NCBI GenBank assembly: GCA_013397695.1
Contig: VYZI01000005.1
Coordinates: 5,750,255 to 5,814,254, forward strand
Direction of reading: 5' to 3'
DNA: 64,000 nucleotides
Origin: Centropus unirufus
Lineage: Eukaryota; Chordata; Aves; Cuculiformes; Centropidae
The notes beneath the pieces were generated by a model. The model was not told the origin of the DNA and ran no database searches. It saw only the letters and a program-made list of their open reading frames with translations. A program made the translations under genes and the position numbers. Positions 12,951 through 25,097 of this stretch are shown piece after piece. Each line of letters starts with the position of its first letter. Within the stretch, counting starts at the first letter, position 1.

Positions 12951-13241
12951 TCCAGGGTGGGGTCCCTCCCACAGGAGACAGGTCTCCATGATCTTCTCCA
13001 ATGTGAGTCCTTCCTACAGGCTGCACTTCTTTAGAAGCAGGTTGCTCCAGCATGGGTCCTCACAGGGTCACAGGTTCTGCCAGCAAACTTGCTTCAACAT
13101 GGGTGCCTCTTCATGGGGTCACGGGTCTGGCCAGGGCCCTGCTTCAGCATGCACTCTTTGCGGGGTCACAGCTTCCTTCAGGTGCGCTCATCTCCTCCAG
13201 CATGGGGTCCTCCCTGGGCTGTAGGTGCGTATGTTCTTCAC
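12951..13241 (-). repeat. Degenerate 42-53 bp tandem units inside the LTR
   Basis: A recurring plus-strand phrase, roughly CTCCAGCATGGGTCC followed by a CACAGGGTCACAG-like phrase, appears with anchors at 12951, 12997, 13046, 13093, 13143, 13196 and 13237. The spacing is 46, 49, 47, 50, 53 and 41 bp. The units differ at many positions, so this is an old internal minisatellite, probably part of the LTR's U3 or R region and not created after insertion. In retroviral LTRs such repeats often carry enhancer sites, but function here is inference. Confidence 0.7.
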
Positions 13242-13436
13242 CGTGAACCTCCATGGAGTACAGAGGAACAGCCTGCCTCACTGTGTTCTCACTGCAGGAT
13301 GCAGAGCAGACTGCTCTGCCAGGTGGAGCACCTTCTCCCCCTCCTTCTTCACTGGCCTTAGTGTTTGCAGAGTTGTTTCTCTATGTATTCTCATTCCTCT
13401 CAGCTGCTGTTGCAGAGCAGTTTTTCTTCTCCCTTC

Positions 13437-13443
13437 TTAAATA
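13437..13443 (-). promoter_or_regulatory. TATA-like box of the LTR
   Basis: The minus strand reads TATTTAA within ACATATTTAAGAAGGG, about 180 bp inside the 5' end of the minus-sense LTR, a reasonable place for the U3 promoter. It differs from the TATAAA consensus. Transcription from it cannot be judged from sequence. Confidence 0.35.
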
Positions 13444-15444
13444 TGTTATTACAGATATGCATCCACTATTGCTCATGGGCTGAGCCTTGACCAGCCACTG
13501 GTCTGTCTTGGAGCTGGCTGGCGTAGGCTCTATTGGACCTGGAGGAGGCTTCTAACAGCCTCTTACAGAAGCCACCCCTGTAGATCCTCCACGACCAAAA
13601 CCTTGCCATATAAACCCAATACAGCAGCTCAATGACCCCTGTCATTTCCTGTTTGAGGTAAGAAGATTGAAACAAGAGCACCCCTCCTTTCTGCACAAGC
13701 TTCACATATGAAGGTAATTAAAAGCAGAGCTATCTCAGCTTTCCCTTGAAAGGAGAAAAAAAATAAAAAAACCCAAGGGCTTTCTCAGCCAATTCTTGTT
13801 CTCCCTTTGGTGGGTTGCTGAGTTTGGTTTCACCCCCTTTTTCTAACTAAAGATAGGATAAAGGCTGTCAGGTTGGTCTCTTTCCTGTGCTACAAAAGTG
13901 GGATCTCTTGGCAGTGAGTGTCACAAACTGATCTGGATTAAATCAATTTATTTGAGAGCAGTAAGACGAGTAAGGAAAATGATCATTAGTTGTACATGAT
14001 GCTGTGCTTTTTGCAGATGTATTAAAGGTGTATTTAGTCTTAGGTGTGCTGTGCTTTTTTGAGAACTTGTCCTTCTGTGTAAACTGAAAGGATTTTATTA
14101 TTTTTTTCACTGACATTAATTGAAGATCAGAAAGAATTACCATATTAATCTTTGCTGTCTTTATTTGTATGTGAGTGCTTATGTGTCTGTGTGCACACAA
14201 GCATGTTTTAAGCCAGGAGGAAATCCCAACATAATTGTAAGTGAGTTTTATTTACAATGTATATCCAGCTTCACTCCATTCCATTCTCCAGCTGTATATT
14301 GCTAGCAACTAAGGAATTACATTCAGCCCTCTTTCACAAAATGGTGAGGACCTGTAGCCACCCTCAGACACTGTGGTTAGAGCTCTGTGTGCTGGAGTGG
14401 CTCATACGCTCTTTAGAGCCTGGCATGGCGCCAAGTGCAGACACAACAGGGGTGATTGGTCTTGACATATCTAAAAGAAGAAATAACACTCTCAAATATT
14501 GTTTGCCATCATGGAATAAAGGTGTGAATTGTGTGTAAATGCTAGAATTTGATCTTCTGTATGTCAGACCCTTAAATTTTAGGCTGGTTACTGTATGTAG
14601 TGGCAGGTGCAATTTGGTCAGTGGGTTTTATGCTGTATGTTAAGGGGGCAATACAGAATGATTTACTTTTTCCCCATTCAGATCTTTTCCCCTGCATCCA
14701 AAATAAATCATTCAGGGTGCACGTGGAAATTTGCTGTTTGCATACACAAGCATGTGCATGTACTATCGTGGTATTGTTTAAGCACATGGCAGCCCATGCC
14801 AGGAAATGTGATAATTGACAGGTGTGACATATTAACCTCCACTGGTAGGAAATGGCTCTGAACCAGTTCAGCTGCTGGCTGAAGTGAAATCCTAGCCCTG
14901 CTAGCAGTAGGTACACTGTCATTGCAGGAAGAAGAAAACCTGTTGCCATTTCCAAGAGGATGAAAAGTTGTATGAGCTGGTTCATTCTCTCCTGCACTTG
15001 AAAAGAATGAAAACAGGTAATTATTCATGAAATTTTAGCCTTATTTCTGACCTTTCTTGTTGGAATTGCTGGGTGGAAGTAAGGTCTGTAATTAGCCCTC
15101 ATTTTTTCCCCTTTGTTTTTGTTTTATTGTTTCTGTGTTTTCTTAAACAGTTGCATTTTGGGAACTGAAGATATGTTTGTTTTCATGTTGACAATGTATA
15201 AACAATTAAAAACTCCTTTAATGTACTAACAAGATATTCTGATTAATAAGTCCAAGCAGAAGGTTCACAAGGCGTCTTGATGACTTCCCAGTATTTGTTT
15301 CTCTATTTTTTTTTAGGATTTTATGCACATGCAACGGTGTTGAAAGGGTTCTAGATTAAGTGATAATTCTGACAGTTCCCTGTGTGGCTAAGTGTTCCAT
15401 AATGTGCTGCATCCAAGGTTGTGGGGTGAATGAATGTCATCCAA

Positions 15445-15468
15445 ATTATTACCTGTATTATTACCTGT
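15445..15468. repeat. Perfect 12-bp tandem duplication
   Basis: ATTATTACCTGT occurs twice in direct succession with no mismatch (15445-15456 and 15457-15468). This is a typical slippage product with no sign of function. Confidence 0.9.
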
Positions 15469-16720
15469 TGCAAGAAATTCAACTAAGCCACTTCTGCTCT
15501 AAAAAGCAGAAATATCCATAAAGCTTTAACTTAGAGGTGGGAAATTAGAATTAGATGAGGATAGAGAAGTTAATGACTTATGTGTTGTAGCACTCACGCA
15601 TCTTTTAAGTCAGCATGGAAATAAAGTATCAGGAAGGTTTTGCAAAGTCTCAAGTCTGACAGAACTGAGATTGGGGTGGAAAATACTTCTTTGTGTAAGC
15701 TTTTGCTTTCTCTTTTCCTCATCTTTTCTAACTGCTGCTTCATAGTGGGGTTTTTTGCTGTTATGATGTTTGGTTTTTTTTGGGTGGGATGGGTTGAGTT
15801 TTTTGGGTTTTTTTTAGTTGCTTTTTTTTTCTTTTAAATAAACCATGATAATGCACCATGTGGATTTGGGGAAATGCGTTAGTCGGATCTCTCCCATCAC
15901 TTTGAGGGACCTCCTTGCAATTTCCTTTGCCCAGGTTTCAACAGAGCAATTAATAATAGCCACCATATTGATTTTCATGCTAGTTTTGAACACTTAGAAA
16001 TAGGTTTAAACCAAAAGGATTCTTTGCATACTTGGGTTGATCAGGCAGCCACAGCCTACAATAAATTTCAATAGCTGTAATGTGGGTTGAAGTTGAACTA
16101 ATGACTTCATGATGTCATCTCTTATTGTTACCAAACTCTGAGCTACTCAGACTTTCTTTCTTTTGGCCAAATTGAATGTCTGGACTAAAATATGTATTTT
16201 CTTTTAAGTGGCCTTCGTCTTCACTAAGTCTAATTTTCTTATTGCAAAATAACGCATGGGTCTGGTTTACTTTTGATCGGGGGTTAATTATATTCCTGAC
16301 TGTGACAGAACTTCAGCAGGTGTGGCAAAAATATTGTCTCAAAGTTAATTGCAAGGCACTTTTCATTATTGTAGTGTTATTGTTAATTTTCCAAATATCT
16401 ATATGAAAAGGTTATAAAATCTTAGATCCTCATAAGAAACAATAGACTGACATTTTTTAACTGGAAATATATAGCAAATCTGTGATTGAGAGGTATTAAG
16501 GAGAGTCAAGATTGTTTAGTGAGCTTTTTACTAATATTTAAGAAAATAATCTAGTTAAATAGTGTAGTATGTAACTGAACTGTACTACAGTCCAATCAGC
16601 TGCTCATTTTTCTTAGTTCAGTTTCTGAATTCAGGCTATTTACATTTCTGAAGAGACGTAAACAAGTTAATTTTTATTTTCTTTGTTATAAGGTAAGAAA
16701 GGATCTGGTTTAGATAAATA

Positions 16721-16756
16721 AAATTACAGACTTGAAAAAAAATTGCAGACTTGAAA
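16721..16756. repeat. 19-bp-period imperfect duplication
   Basis: AAATTACAGACTTGAAA at 16721-16737 is followed by AAATTGCAGACTTGAAA at 16740-16756, differing at one position, with a short A-run between. It is a small local duplication with no associated gene. Confidence 0.8.
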
Positions 16757-19700
16757 CCTCATCTCTGTTGCAAAGCCCGTGAACCTCAATCATGTCATTA
16801 AAAAAAATATTGCTATGCACTCTAATGCAGATTGCCTGTTAGTAATTAGAGAAATTTGGTTTTTTGCATATGTGGAATTGGCAATGATTAAAACTGAGTT
16901 AGGCTTCCCTCCTCCTTTCTTTTCTGCAAACCACAGTACTAAGCACGATGAACCATTTTTAAAGGCTGAGCTCCTGTTTTAGGATTGGCCATCCCCTTAA
17001 ACGCCCACAGTCCATTTACCAAGTGAAATAACAGAGTAAAAATAAACTCCTGACCCTGAAAGCATTGATGGCTGTAGAAAGACTTTTAGCCCTTTAAATT
17101 ACAGGTTGCAGAAACATTACACGGAATCCTTTGATCCTTAAATTGCTTTCTAAATTCTGGATGGTTTGCATCAAACTCTAACTCCCAGCTACCATAGAGA
17201 TCTTGATGTAAATCATGATGGCTATAACTGAGTTTGCTATGAAGGAATAGAAGAGCTCGCCTTTGAAAGAGCAGGAAGAAAAACTGACAATGAGAAAGCA
17301 TTTGTGAAGTTTTTGTTCTTCTGTAATCAGCAATTTAGCTTTTTCTACTTTGTCTGTTTCGCTGAGTCTCTGTACAGGCAGTGCCAGGTCTGATACACGT
17401 ATCTACCTACTAGAAGACTTCATAAATACAATGCTGGCTTCCTCAAAAGAGAATCTCCTAAAGCTTCGCTCACTGATTAATGTATACTGTGCTTTGTAGC
17501 GCATGAAATTTAGAGGTCACAGTAGTCAGCTGTGTCCTGAGTGGACCGGATCAGTGTTTTGGGTGGGGAAACCTCCTTTTTTGGATTCAGTCAGAGGCAT
17601 TATAATTGCTTAGGAGCCAGGGGTATGTCATGTAAATGAACTCAAACAGCTCTGCTACCTATTATACTCACGGTTCCCTTCTATTCTGCGGGGCCTCATT
17701 GGGTCTAGGAATTAGTACAGCCCTAGGGCTTCTCTATTTGATTAACCGGAGCCTGGATTTGTTAAATTCCCAGACACGCTGCAAAGTCCTCTTTCCTTCC
17801 TGGAAGCTTTTGAGCGAGGATTCAAAGGTGAAAGGGTTGGAGGTTAAAGTTCTGACTCTCCTCCAAACCCCATCCCTTCAGGAAGCGAACATACAAATCA
17901 CTTAGGCATGTGCCTAACTCAGTATTGCCATCTCCTGTGTTTTGTGTTGATTTTAAGACTTTAGCTGTTGGAACTGAAATTAAAATGCTGAGCTTTAAAT
18001 TAAAATACACTTTTGTGGTCCTTGTGGTTCTGGACCTCAGCTTGAAAATATGAGTCCAAGGAAAAATAATGTCTTGAAGAGAATAATGCCCTTTTACTTT
18101 GGAATGCAGTGTTTGACTCAAGGTTTTTGAATACCTACATTTGTTAATATTTCTAATTGAAAGCATGGGATTACTTCAAATAAAATAAATAGAATTTAAC
18201 ATATATTTTAGAAACCCTACTGAGTTGACTCTGGGAATGAATTGTGGACAATTTTACCAAAAAGTGACATACTACTTACATGTAAGTTGGCTAACTGGTA
18301 AAGCTAACTGCATTTTTGTATTGTAAATATAATAATTTAAACTATATTCTGCTATTGGGGGGCTATTTGGAGACTACTGCACAGAAGATAGTACTTCTGA
18401 TTGCTTTAATGAAATTGCTGTGTGATGGTATGTCCTGCGCTCAGTGGTGGTCGCAGGGAAAGCGTCATATATTTGTTGGCCAGGAACAATGTAGTTTACA
18501 AAAGCATTACATATCTAAGGGTTTCTATGCCTTATTAGTTAGCTAATGACTCAGTCTTAAGCTGTGGATTTTGAGAGTCCTACCTGGATTTTCCCTACCT
18601 GCTCCTCACAGGCAGAGGAGGACTTGGACAAGCTGGGGTAATGGATGAGCAGCATACGTTGTACGTGGCAGGGTTTATAGTCTGGGGTTGTAGTTTTAAT
18701 TTCTTCAGTATACCCCCTAGGGAAAATGCCTGTATCCAGCGTGTTCAATTATCTATGCTGTCAGGAACACACATGTTGTCAAAAAGTAGGGTTGCAGCAT
18801 ATTCCTGGTTATCTTTACAGACAGCCCCGGTGTCCATCTTACACCTTCAGTGTAAGCACTGGATGAATAATTTCATTCATTCACTCTAAGCAGGGTGAAT
18901 TTGTGTAAGGCAGAGAGATAATGGCACAGGGAAGAACCAAGCTATTATGGAGGTAGGATTATTTTTTGATTTTTTTTGTTTTTTAATTTTGTGCGCTGGC
19001 TAATTAGGTGCACTACAGCAACAAAACATTAGAGAGAGACATCAAGATATTCTGAATGAAAGATCAAGAAGTGGCTTAGATATACAGGCAGAAGGAAGTT
19101 AGTAGGAAATCCCCTGACCAGGAAAGATGACCATGTGCTCAGCTTGAGTTATTACTGTCAGTTTGACACAAAGATGAACCAGCCTATTCTATAGCTTCAG
19201 TAGGAGGTCACAGGCAGGCTTGGATAAAATATAATAAAATAAGTGATTTGAATCAGATAGCTGTGAGTTTGCTCAGCAGGGGTGTCTGGCTCACAGAAAC
19301 TAGGTTACTTAGTGGTCCACTTTTTTTTTTTTTTTCTCTCTAAAATAAATGGGACTACCTTTGGGGAGAAGAGTGGAGATTTGCTATACTCCGTACTTGT
19401 TTCTTTCCAGAAGTTCCTATTATCAGCTTCCACTATTCCTTGGAGGAAAATGCTGAAAGAGATGGGCAGTGCAGAGAGCAATTCTTTCTAAGCTTTCAGG
19501 GAAATTGGCAATGCTCAAACCATATCAGCATTCAAAACTGTGAAGCTGGGTATGACCTCTATCTGAGAACAGAGTTCATAGCTGAAAGAAACTGAGTCTA
19601 AATCTGGCCACTCTCAGGACGCTCATACTGAGAACAGTGAGTGATTGTGTATCTGTGTGCCAGCTTTCACTGTCCCCCACCAGATATAAAATGAGGCAGC

Positions 19701-21360
19701 AAATTTTTAGTTTGGGCCCTGACTTGGCAAAGCAGTTTACATTGCATTATTTCCGATTACTCCCATGTTGAAAGTTAACCTCTTCCTTAAATGCTCTGTT
19801 GACTGGAGCCTATGGTTCTTTTTGAGACTTGGTTGTAACTTTTTTTTTTTTAATATTTTGCAAGCCATCCATTAACTATGCAGACAAAAATACTCAGCTG
19901 CACAACCCACATAAGGTAGAGAATTTAGCACAACTTTTTCACTGGTGAGCTTGATTATCCCACCAGGGTGACTTTTCCTTCCAGACCCTGTGTTACAATT
20001 CTGCCTGTGACATGCCTTTCTCCTTCTTTCCAGGAGCAGTGTAACTTGAAGCCCAGGACAGGGAGCCCTGCCAGGAACTTGCAATCTTTTGACTTGCAAA
20101 TGCCTCCTTTTTTATTATTTTTTTTCTTAGTAATGTGAAGGTATAGTAGTAACAGACATACTCATCTTTCTCCATCTTCCATAATAATTTTGGAGGCTGT
20201 TAAATATTTGGTTATGGTTGGAAAACGCTTTGGCTTTCTTTGCAGAAATATGCCATTGAGCAGCAAAGTATCCATATTATTGCTTTATAAAAGATCCCTT
20301 TAAACTAAGGAGGCATTAATGAATGGACCAGGATGTTGAATCTTTCTCATGTAGGGAGGGTGTAAAGTCATTTTACATAAATTGTAGCCCATTATTATAA
20401 GTAGTTTGGCCCGGGTTTTCCTAAAGGTAGAACTTCAAGCCAAATATACAGTGACAGCTGTGGTACATGTTAGGCAGAAACTGTTCCAGGCGCTGTGCTG
20501 GAGGAGTTGCTCTTGCAGGATAACAGCACAACGGCACGTATGTAGAACCATCTTACAGCAGCAAATCTGGTTTATACTGAAGGTCTAAAAAAATATCTGT
20601 ATGTGTCTGTGCTGAACAGTGTGAATCTTCCTCCCTCTTATAATTTTCCAAAAATTTCGTACCTGACTTAGTCATCTGCCTTCACTGTATATCAGATTTT
20701 AAAGATCAAGAAGTATCTCTAAATTATACTTTCTTGTTTACATAAGGAATAGTTGTGCAAATTGTTGCTGTGGTACTCCCAGATGTATACATTTTCTCTC
20801 CTACATCTGAGTTTCATGATCTGTGCTAAACTGAAAGCCCTATCAGTTATTTAGAAATAGCTGGTGTCTAAATTGATCCCTGAGGCATATAATTATATTT
20901 AGGTCTCTAGGAACTTTCACAGGCAAATTTTGCTCTCCTTTCCAATGAAACTTGGGAAGCATACACAAATTGTTGAAAAACTGGGGAAAAGGGACGGCCA
21001 TTCTTTTGTGTTTGCAGCAGCAGTCCATGCTTCTGTGGGTTAAAGCTGCCTACTCCACCTTTCCAGTGGGCCAACAAAAATCCCTAGAAATCAGTCCAAC
21101 ACAGATTTGTTTGGCCTCTAGTGACTCGTTTCCTAGCCTTTTTAAATTCCCGCTGGCTTTAGTTCTAAAACTGGCTCTGCTGAGCTCTGGTACTCTGCTT
21201 GTCCTCAGCATGGATCCCCAGTGAAGATTTGAGTGCCTTCAAATGCTGGTGGCTGGGAAGGGTGCCAGCCAGACCCAGGACTGGGCCTCACCTGCTACTG
21301 GCAAGCCTGCAGGTATGCATTCCTCAAAGCGGCATTTTGTTTCTTCTCTTGCTTCCACAG

Positions 21361-21460
21361 CTGAATCCTGTGATGTTGCCTGTATGGATGGCAAATGTGT
21401 CAGTGTGTTGTGGCAGATCCAGGAGAGGAGCAGTCAAGGTGGAGGCCGTGTCTTGCAAAG
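21361..21460 (+). other. Candidate internal exon (100 nt), unproven
   Basis: A strong 3' splice site (long pyrimidine tract ending CTTGCTTCCACAG, 21348-21360) precedes this segment, and a consensus donor (CAAAG then GTGAAC) follows at 21461. Two forward frames are open throughout. The frame beginning CT-GAA-TCC encodes ESCDVACMDGKCVSVLWQ, with a C-x3-C-x4-C spacing that looks like a small cysteine-rich module, although I cannot name a family. The two-base overhangs at each end would give phase 1 at the start and phase 2 at the end. No partner exon was identified nearby, so a pseudo-exon remains the likelier reading. Confidence 0.18.
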
Positions 21461-22949
21461 GTGAACAAGCACGTTTTCTTTCATTAAGGGTCTTGGTTAT
21501 TCATGGAATAGGATATCCTTTCTCTTTGCTTTACAGGAGCATTGCGATGTTCCTCCCTCCATCAACCTCCTAAGACTTGTGTGTATGTATGTGTGCATGC
21601 GTTACTTCTCAAATGGAATTTGAACAGATAGTAGGGATAGCAGTTACTTTTTTCCCCTGACTCTCTAGTTTCTAAGAATGTGTCTGTTTCTGCCTGAGAG
21701 CAGTTTTCTTTTTTCCATGAAGCCTGAAATTTAGCATTACCCTTTCTCACTCCAAAACCAGGTATGTTGTTCCTATTTAAGAATTACTTAGTGGTTTTTG
21801 CTATAACACAGTCCCATTAGTCACATTCAATAGCACTTTATGGCAGCAAGTTAACATCTGATGTTTGATTAATCTTACTTTGGGTTGATTTGCAGCCTTT
21901 AATGTAGTACTTTAAACAAAAGCATCCTATGTGTGCTTTATTGGGGATTTTTTTGAGTCTTGTACTCTTGGAAATAACTTGGTTTTCAGGTGCTTCCCTG
22001 AAAATTTTCCCAAACCCAATGAACCTTTGGTATTTGGAGATAGATAATTTGGACCCCAGTCACAATGGGTATTCTTACCTCTCTTCAGAAGATTTACCTC
22101 TCTAAGTCTGTTGCCTGACTAATATGTCTGCTCTGCTTTGGTGAAGTGCCATCACCTGGCAATACTGGAGATCAATGTTACCTTGGCTTTGCTTAATAAT
22201 TTTATTTTAAATTTATAATTTTATCCTGCAAGAGGAGTTTATATGATGCTTTCAGCTGGCCAAAACAAGGACAGGCCACGTGTCAGGCTTCTGAGGCCAC
22301 CAGTAGTCCTAATATCCCTGACTGTCACCCCAGGTCTCCCTGCTACCCTGCCCAGGTCCCCCAAGGTCAGCCCTTAAGAGCATTTAGACCTTGTCCAGTG
22401 ATGACTCAGTGGGGCCAGTCTCAAGCTTTCCAGAGCCCTGGCTTAGCTCAGTTTAGGCCATCTCCAGGGAAGAACCTCACGCCCAGGTTTACCCTGGGTG
22501 CCCTGCTCCTGGCTGCCGTAGTAGGACAGCCCTGGCTGCTGGGCCCTTCCCTGACAGACTCCCATGGGGAGCGTTTGGTGTAGTTGCTGCTTCTCTACCT
22601 GTTCCTCAAATTTCCTCTCTCACCATGAGTGGGAGTCCAAATTTGTCTCTGATCAGCGCTGTTGGTTTGCTGGGTTTCTCCTCGAGATCCTTGTCTCCAA
22701 CACTAGTGCATTTTTTCACATATGGGTAATTTAATTGTTGAATGTTTTGCTCCAACATTATCTCACATAACTACACTTTGATACCAGTTAGTCTGGCACG
22801 TAGCACCAGTAGTGTTTTGGTGAGATGGCTCAGCAGCTTGTAGCTGAGTCAGTCCTAGTGATGAAGCCTGAAAGACTTTCTATGTAGGGATTTTTTTTCT
22901 CCTCGTCTTCTCTTTGCTATGCAAACTCTGGTTTCTGTTTTCTACTCAC

Positions 22950-23001
22950 CAGCTCTGTCTTCACAGTGATAAGAGCGTTTTTCAAAGGGTGATTTATTCA
23001 C
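22950..23001 (-). other. Candidate internal exon (52 nt, minus), unproven
   Basis: Read on the minus strand, a pyrimidine-rich tract ending CACATTTCCAG leads into 52 nt that end in AGAGCTG, followed by the strong donor GTGAGTAG. Only the first frame is open; it gives 17 codons, VNKSPFEKRSYHCEDRA, and the other two frames have stops near the start. The peptide is not recognised. Splice-site quality is better than in most chance pairs, but nothing else supports it. Confidence 0.14.
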
Positions 23002-23765
23002 CTGGAAATGTGATTGAAAATAGTTTACTTTGTAGTATCTCCAGAATCTTAAGATTGCTGGTGATTTTGAGGAAAGGAGAAGGGTTATTTTGATGACTTG
23101 GAAGTGACCAAATAAGTAATTGATATAGATCTTGTCCTCATAACCACTGAATAAATTGCTATTTTATTTCTTCTCACTTGTATATAAAGATATTTTACAG
23201 ATGGTATTTGGTTTAGAGATTGGGAATTATTTTTCCTGGTGTTGCTCTCTGTCTGCTCTTTTTATTCTCACTATTTGTAGTCTCTGAATATAAGTGACAA
23301 AGTGAGTATCACAAATTGAGGAGGGATTCCCAAGGTGTCTGAATGCCTGGGCTGAAACACTTGGCAAGTATTGCCCTTTTTTTTTTTTTGTCTTTTAAAT
23401 GCAAAATCCTGCTGTTTATCCATGCAGCTTTGAGTGTTTGTATTAACTTCTGTGACTGCTTGGGATATGAGATATGAAACAAGGTTTGCAAGCTGTTACA
23501 CTGCATCTCCAGTCCATAACCTGTTTGCACATTCATACAGAGCAGTGGAGGGAGGCTGGATTTTAATTTATTATTTTTTTTAATGCCCATCTGTGCTTTT
23601 TCTGGGATGTTTAACATAGCTTTGGTTATTCTTATGGAGAAGTTGGCTCTGCTGGCTGTTATTTCCATTAAGGTGTTTGAGAGAGCTTTCAGCTGTACAG
23701 CTATGCTAGCTGAAAGTTCATTTTGGGCTTGAAAAGAAGTGGCCTAACCATGTGGAAGGAGGTCT

Positions 23766-23796
23766 GGGTGAGGGGGAGCAGGGAGGTGGTGTGGGG
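23766..23796 (+). other. Possible G-quadruplex motif
   Basis: Four runs of three or more G (23766-23768, 23772-23776, 23781-23783, 23793-23796) are separated by loops of 3, 4 and 9 bases, with a smaller GG-rich stretch in the last loop. This fits a relaxed G-quadruplex pattern on the plus strand but not the strict one with loops of at most 7. It lies in a G-rich patch with no identified promoter. Confidence 0.4.
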
Positions 23797-25097
23797 CTGG
23801 TGGTGAGTGCCTGTGGCTGATGGATGTGCTGGGCCGTGTGCCTGAGTGCTACGCAGGTGGTCCCTGGCTGCAGCAGCGTGTCCCAGCTCTGTGGCCTCCC
23901 ATGCCAGATTCAGAAAGGTGGACAGAAGATTATGGTCAAAAATAAGTGTGCAGCCCCAAGGGGACTGCCCTGAATCCCACGCTGCTGTGTCTGTGCTAGG
24001 GAGAGTAGCATCCTGGAACTGCCACAAGCTATGCTAGGATCAGTGCAAGCCTTAGCCCTGCATCCAGCTCCCTCCTTGTTGAATGGTCCCTGCTACCCCA
24101 CAGCTCTCTTTGGTGACCTACACACTCTTTCTCCATGCAAAATGCCTTTCTACCTTTGGCTTTACTGGTGTTGTATGCCTCAAGCTTTTATCCAAACCAG
24201 AAGTTGTTATTGCAAATCATTTGGTGAGGAAGACTCATCAGTTGCGTGCCATCCTGGCAGGGCTTCTGTGCCGCATTATAGGTGGGCTGTACTAGAGAGT
24301 CAAAAAAGCCCTGAATAATAACAAAATGTTCGCTTTTGTATTTTTTTAGCAGGAAGGGAAGGAAAAGGTAAATATGAATATTTGGGAAAGTCCTACTCCT
24401 GACAGCATTGTCCTGTGGGAACAGGGGTTTTTGGCCCTGCTTCCAACAGGGATGAGAAGGGAGGGCAGTGAACTGCCTTCCTGGGCTGTGCTCTGTGGGA
24501 GGGACCCAGGAAGCATGCTCTGAGGTACCAGCTCAGCTGGAAGGCCAGGGAATGGGGCTGAGAACAAAGGAGCATCAGCCTGTGCAGACAGGGAGAGCGC
24601 CAGCCCATCAGAGGTGGGATTGATTTTTCCCACTAAAGGTCTTCTTTGTTTTACCCTTTGCTAAAGAAAAGGGGGAAAATGAAGCCCACATACTTAAACA
24701 TGTTTTGTTTATTTTGTTTTCCCATGGAAAATGATTAATTTTTTGTTTTGAGGAACAATATAGACAATTTCAGGCAAAATATTTTCTTCACGTGTTTTCA
24801 TTTTGCTAAGATCTTTTTAAGTAAGAGAGTGTTGTGGTGTGTGTATGTGTATGCATGCGAGAGTGCTTCATCAGCTTCACCTGCCTATAAGTACAAGGAA
24901 TGTGTGATCAGTTAGGTTCTCCCTCCCTCTTCAAAGCAGGAAGAAATTATCAATAAAAGGCAGGATGGCCAGTGTTGCTCTGGCATAATACATGTATGCA
25001 ATATTTATTTGAACTGCATGGATCTGACCCTAGGACAAATTTTGCCTGCTAGTTTTTGAGGGTGTCATTTGTACTCCTGTTTTTTGTGGGTTTTTCT

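Larger units (their letters stand above)
12550..13623 (-). mobile_element. Solo LTR of an avian endogenous retrovirus
   Basis: On the plus strand the element starts TGTGGTGGGTTGACC and ends AAACCCAATACA, so on the minus strand it has the canonical TG...CA ends of an LTR about 1074 bp long. I recognise the sequence from memory as an LTR common in neoavian bird genomes; the family name and class (ERVL or ERVK) cannot be fixed without a repeat library. Minus sense is supported by a TATA-like box (13437-13443) about 180 bp from the 5' end and an AATAAA signal (12726-12731) about 180 bp before the 3' end. Flanking bases are ACAGC (12545-12549) and GCAGC (13624-13628), a 5-bp target duplication with one mismatch. 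No gag, pol or env sequence and no second LTR are seen, so this is a solo LTR left by LTR-LTR recombination. Open frames inside it are compositional, not genes. Confidence 0.85.
13629..22229. other. AT-rich non-coding sequence, no gene seen
   Basis: There are no recognisable exons or transposons. The longest open frame is 141 codons on the minus strand at 14572-14997. It overlaps a 106-codon minus frame and two plus frames, so it is compositional. A T/G-rich strand-biased stretch lies at about 15740-15835 and a 15-T run near 19321. Small tandem duplications at 15445-15468 and 16721-16756 and a candidate exon at 21361-21460 are listed separately. The segment 17500-17820 is less AT-rich and low in simple repeats, but I cannot assign a function. 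Confidence 0.6.
22230..24640. other. GC-raised non-coding stretch
   Basis: Three patches here (about 22255-22600, 23750-24290 and 24390-24620) are clearly richer in G+C than the surrounding sequence and are dominated by CCTG/CAGG-type words with few CpGs. Open frames on both strands (23701-24027 minus, 24031-24318 plus, 24346-24633 minus) overlap one another, which argues for composition rather than coding. I considered decayed LTR material or an old CpG island but could not match a family. A possible G-quadruplex (23766-23796) and a candidate exon (22950-23001) are listed separately. Confidence 0.5.

Noticed and set aside
12751..13224. 157-codon open frame
   Set aside because: Lies entirely inside the solo LTR, which is non-coding; it is open because of the GC-rich internal repeat units, and other frames there are open too.
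14572..14997. 141-codon minus-strand open frame with hydrophobic N-terminal part
   Set aside because: Overlaps another minus frame and two plus frames of similar length, so composition explains it. The leucine-rich start alone is not evidence for a membrane protein.
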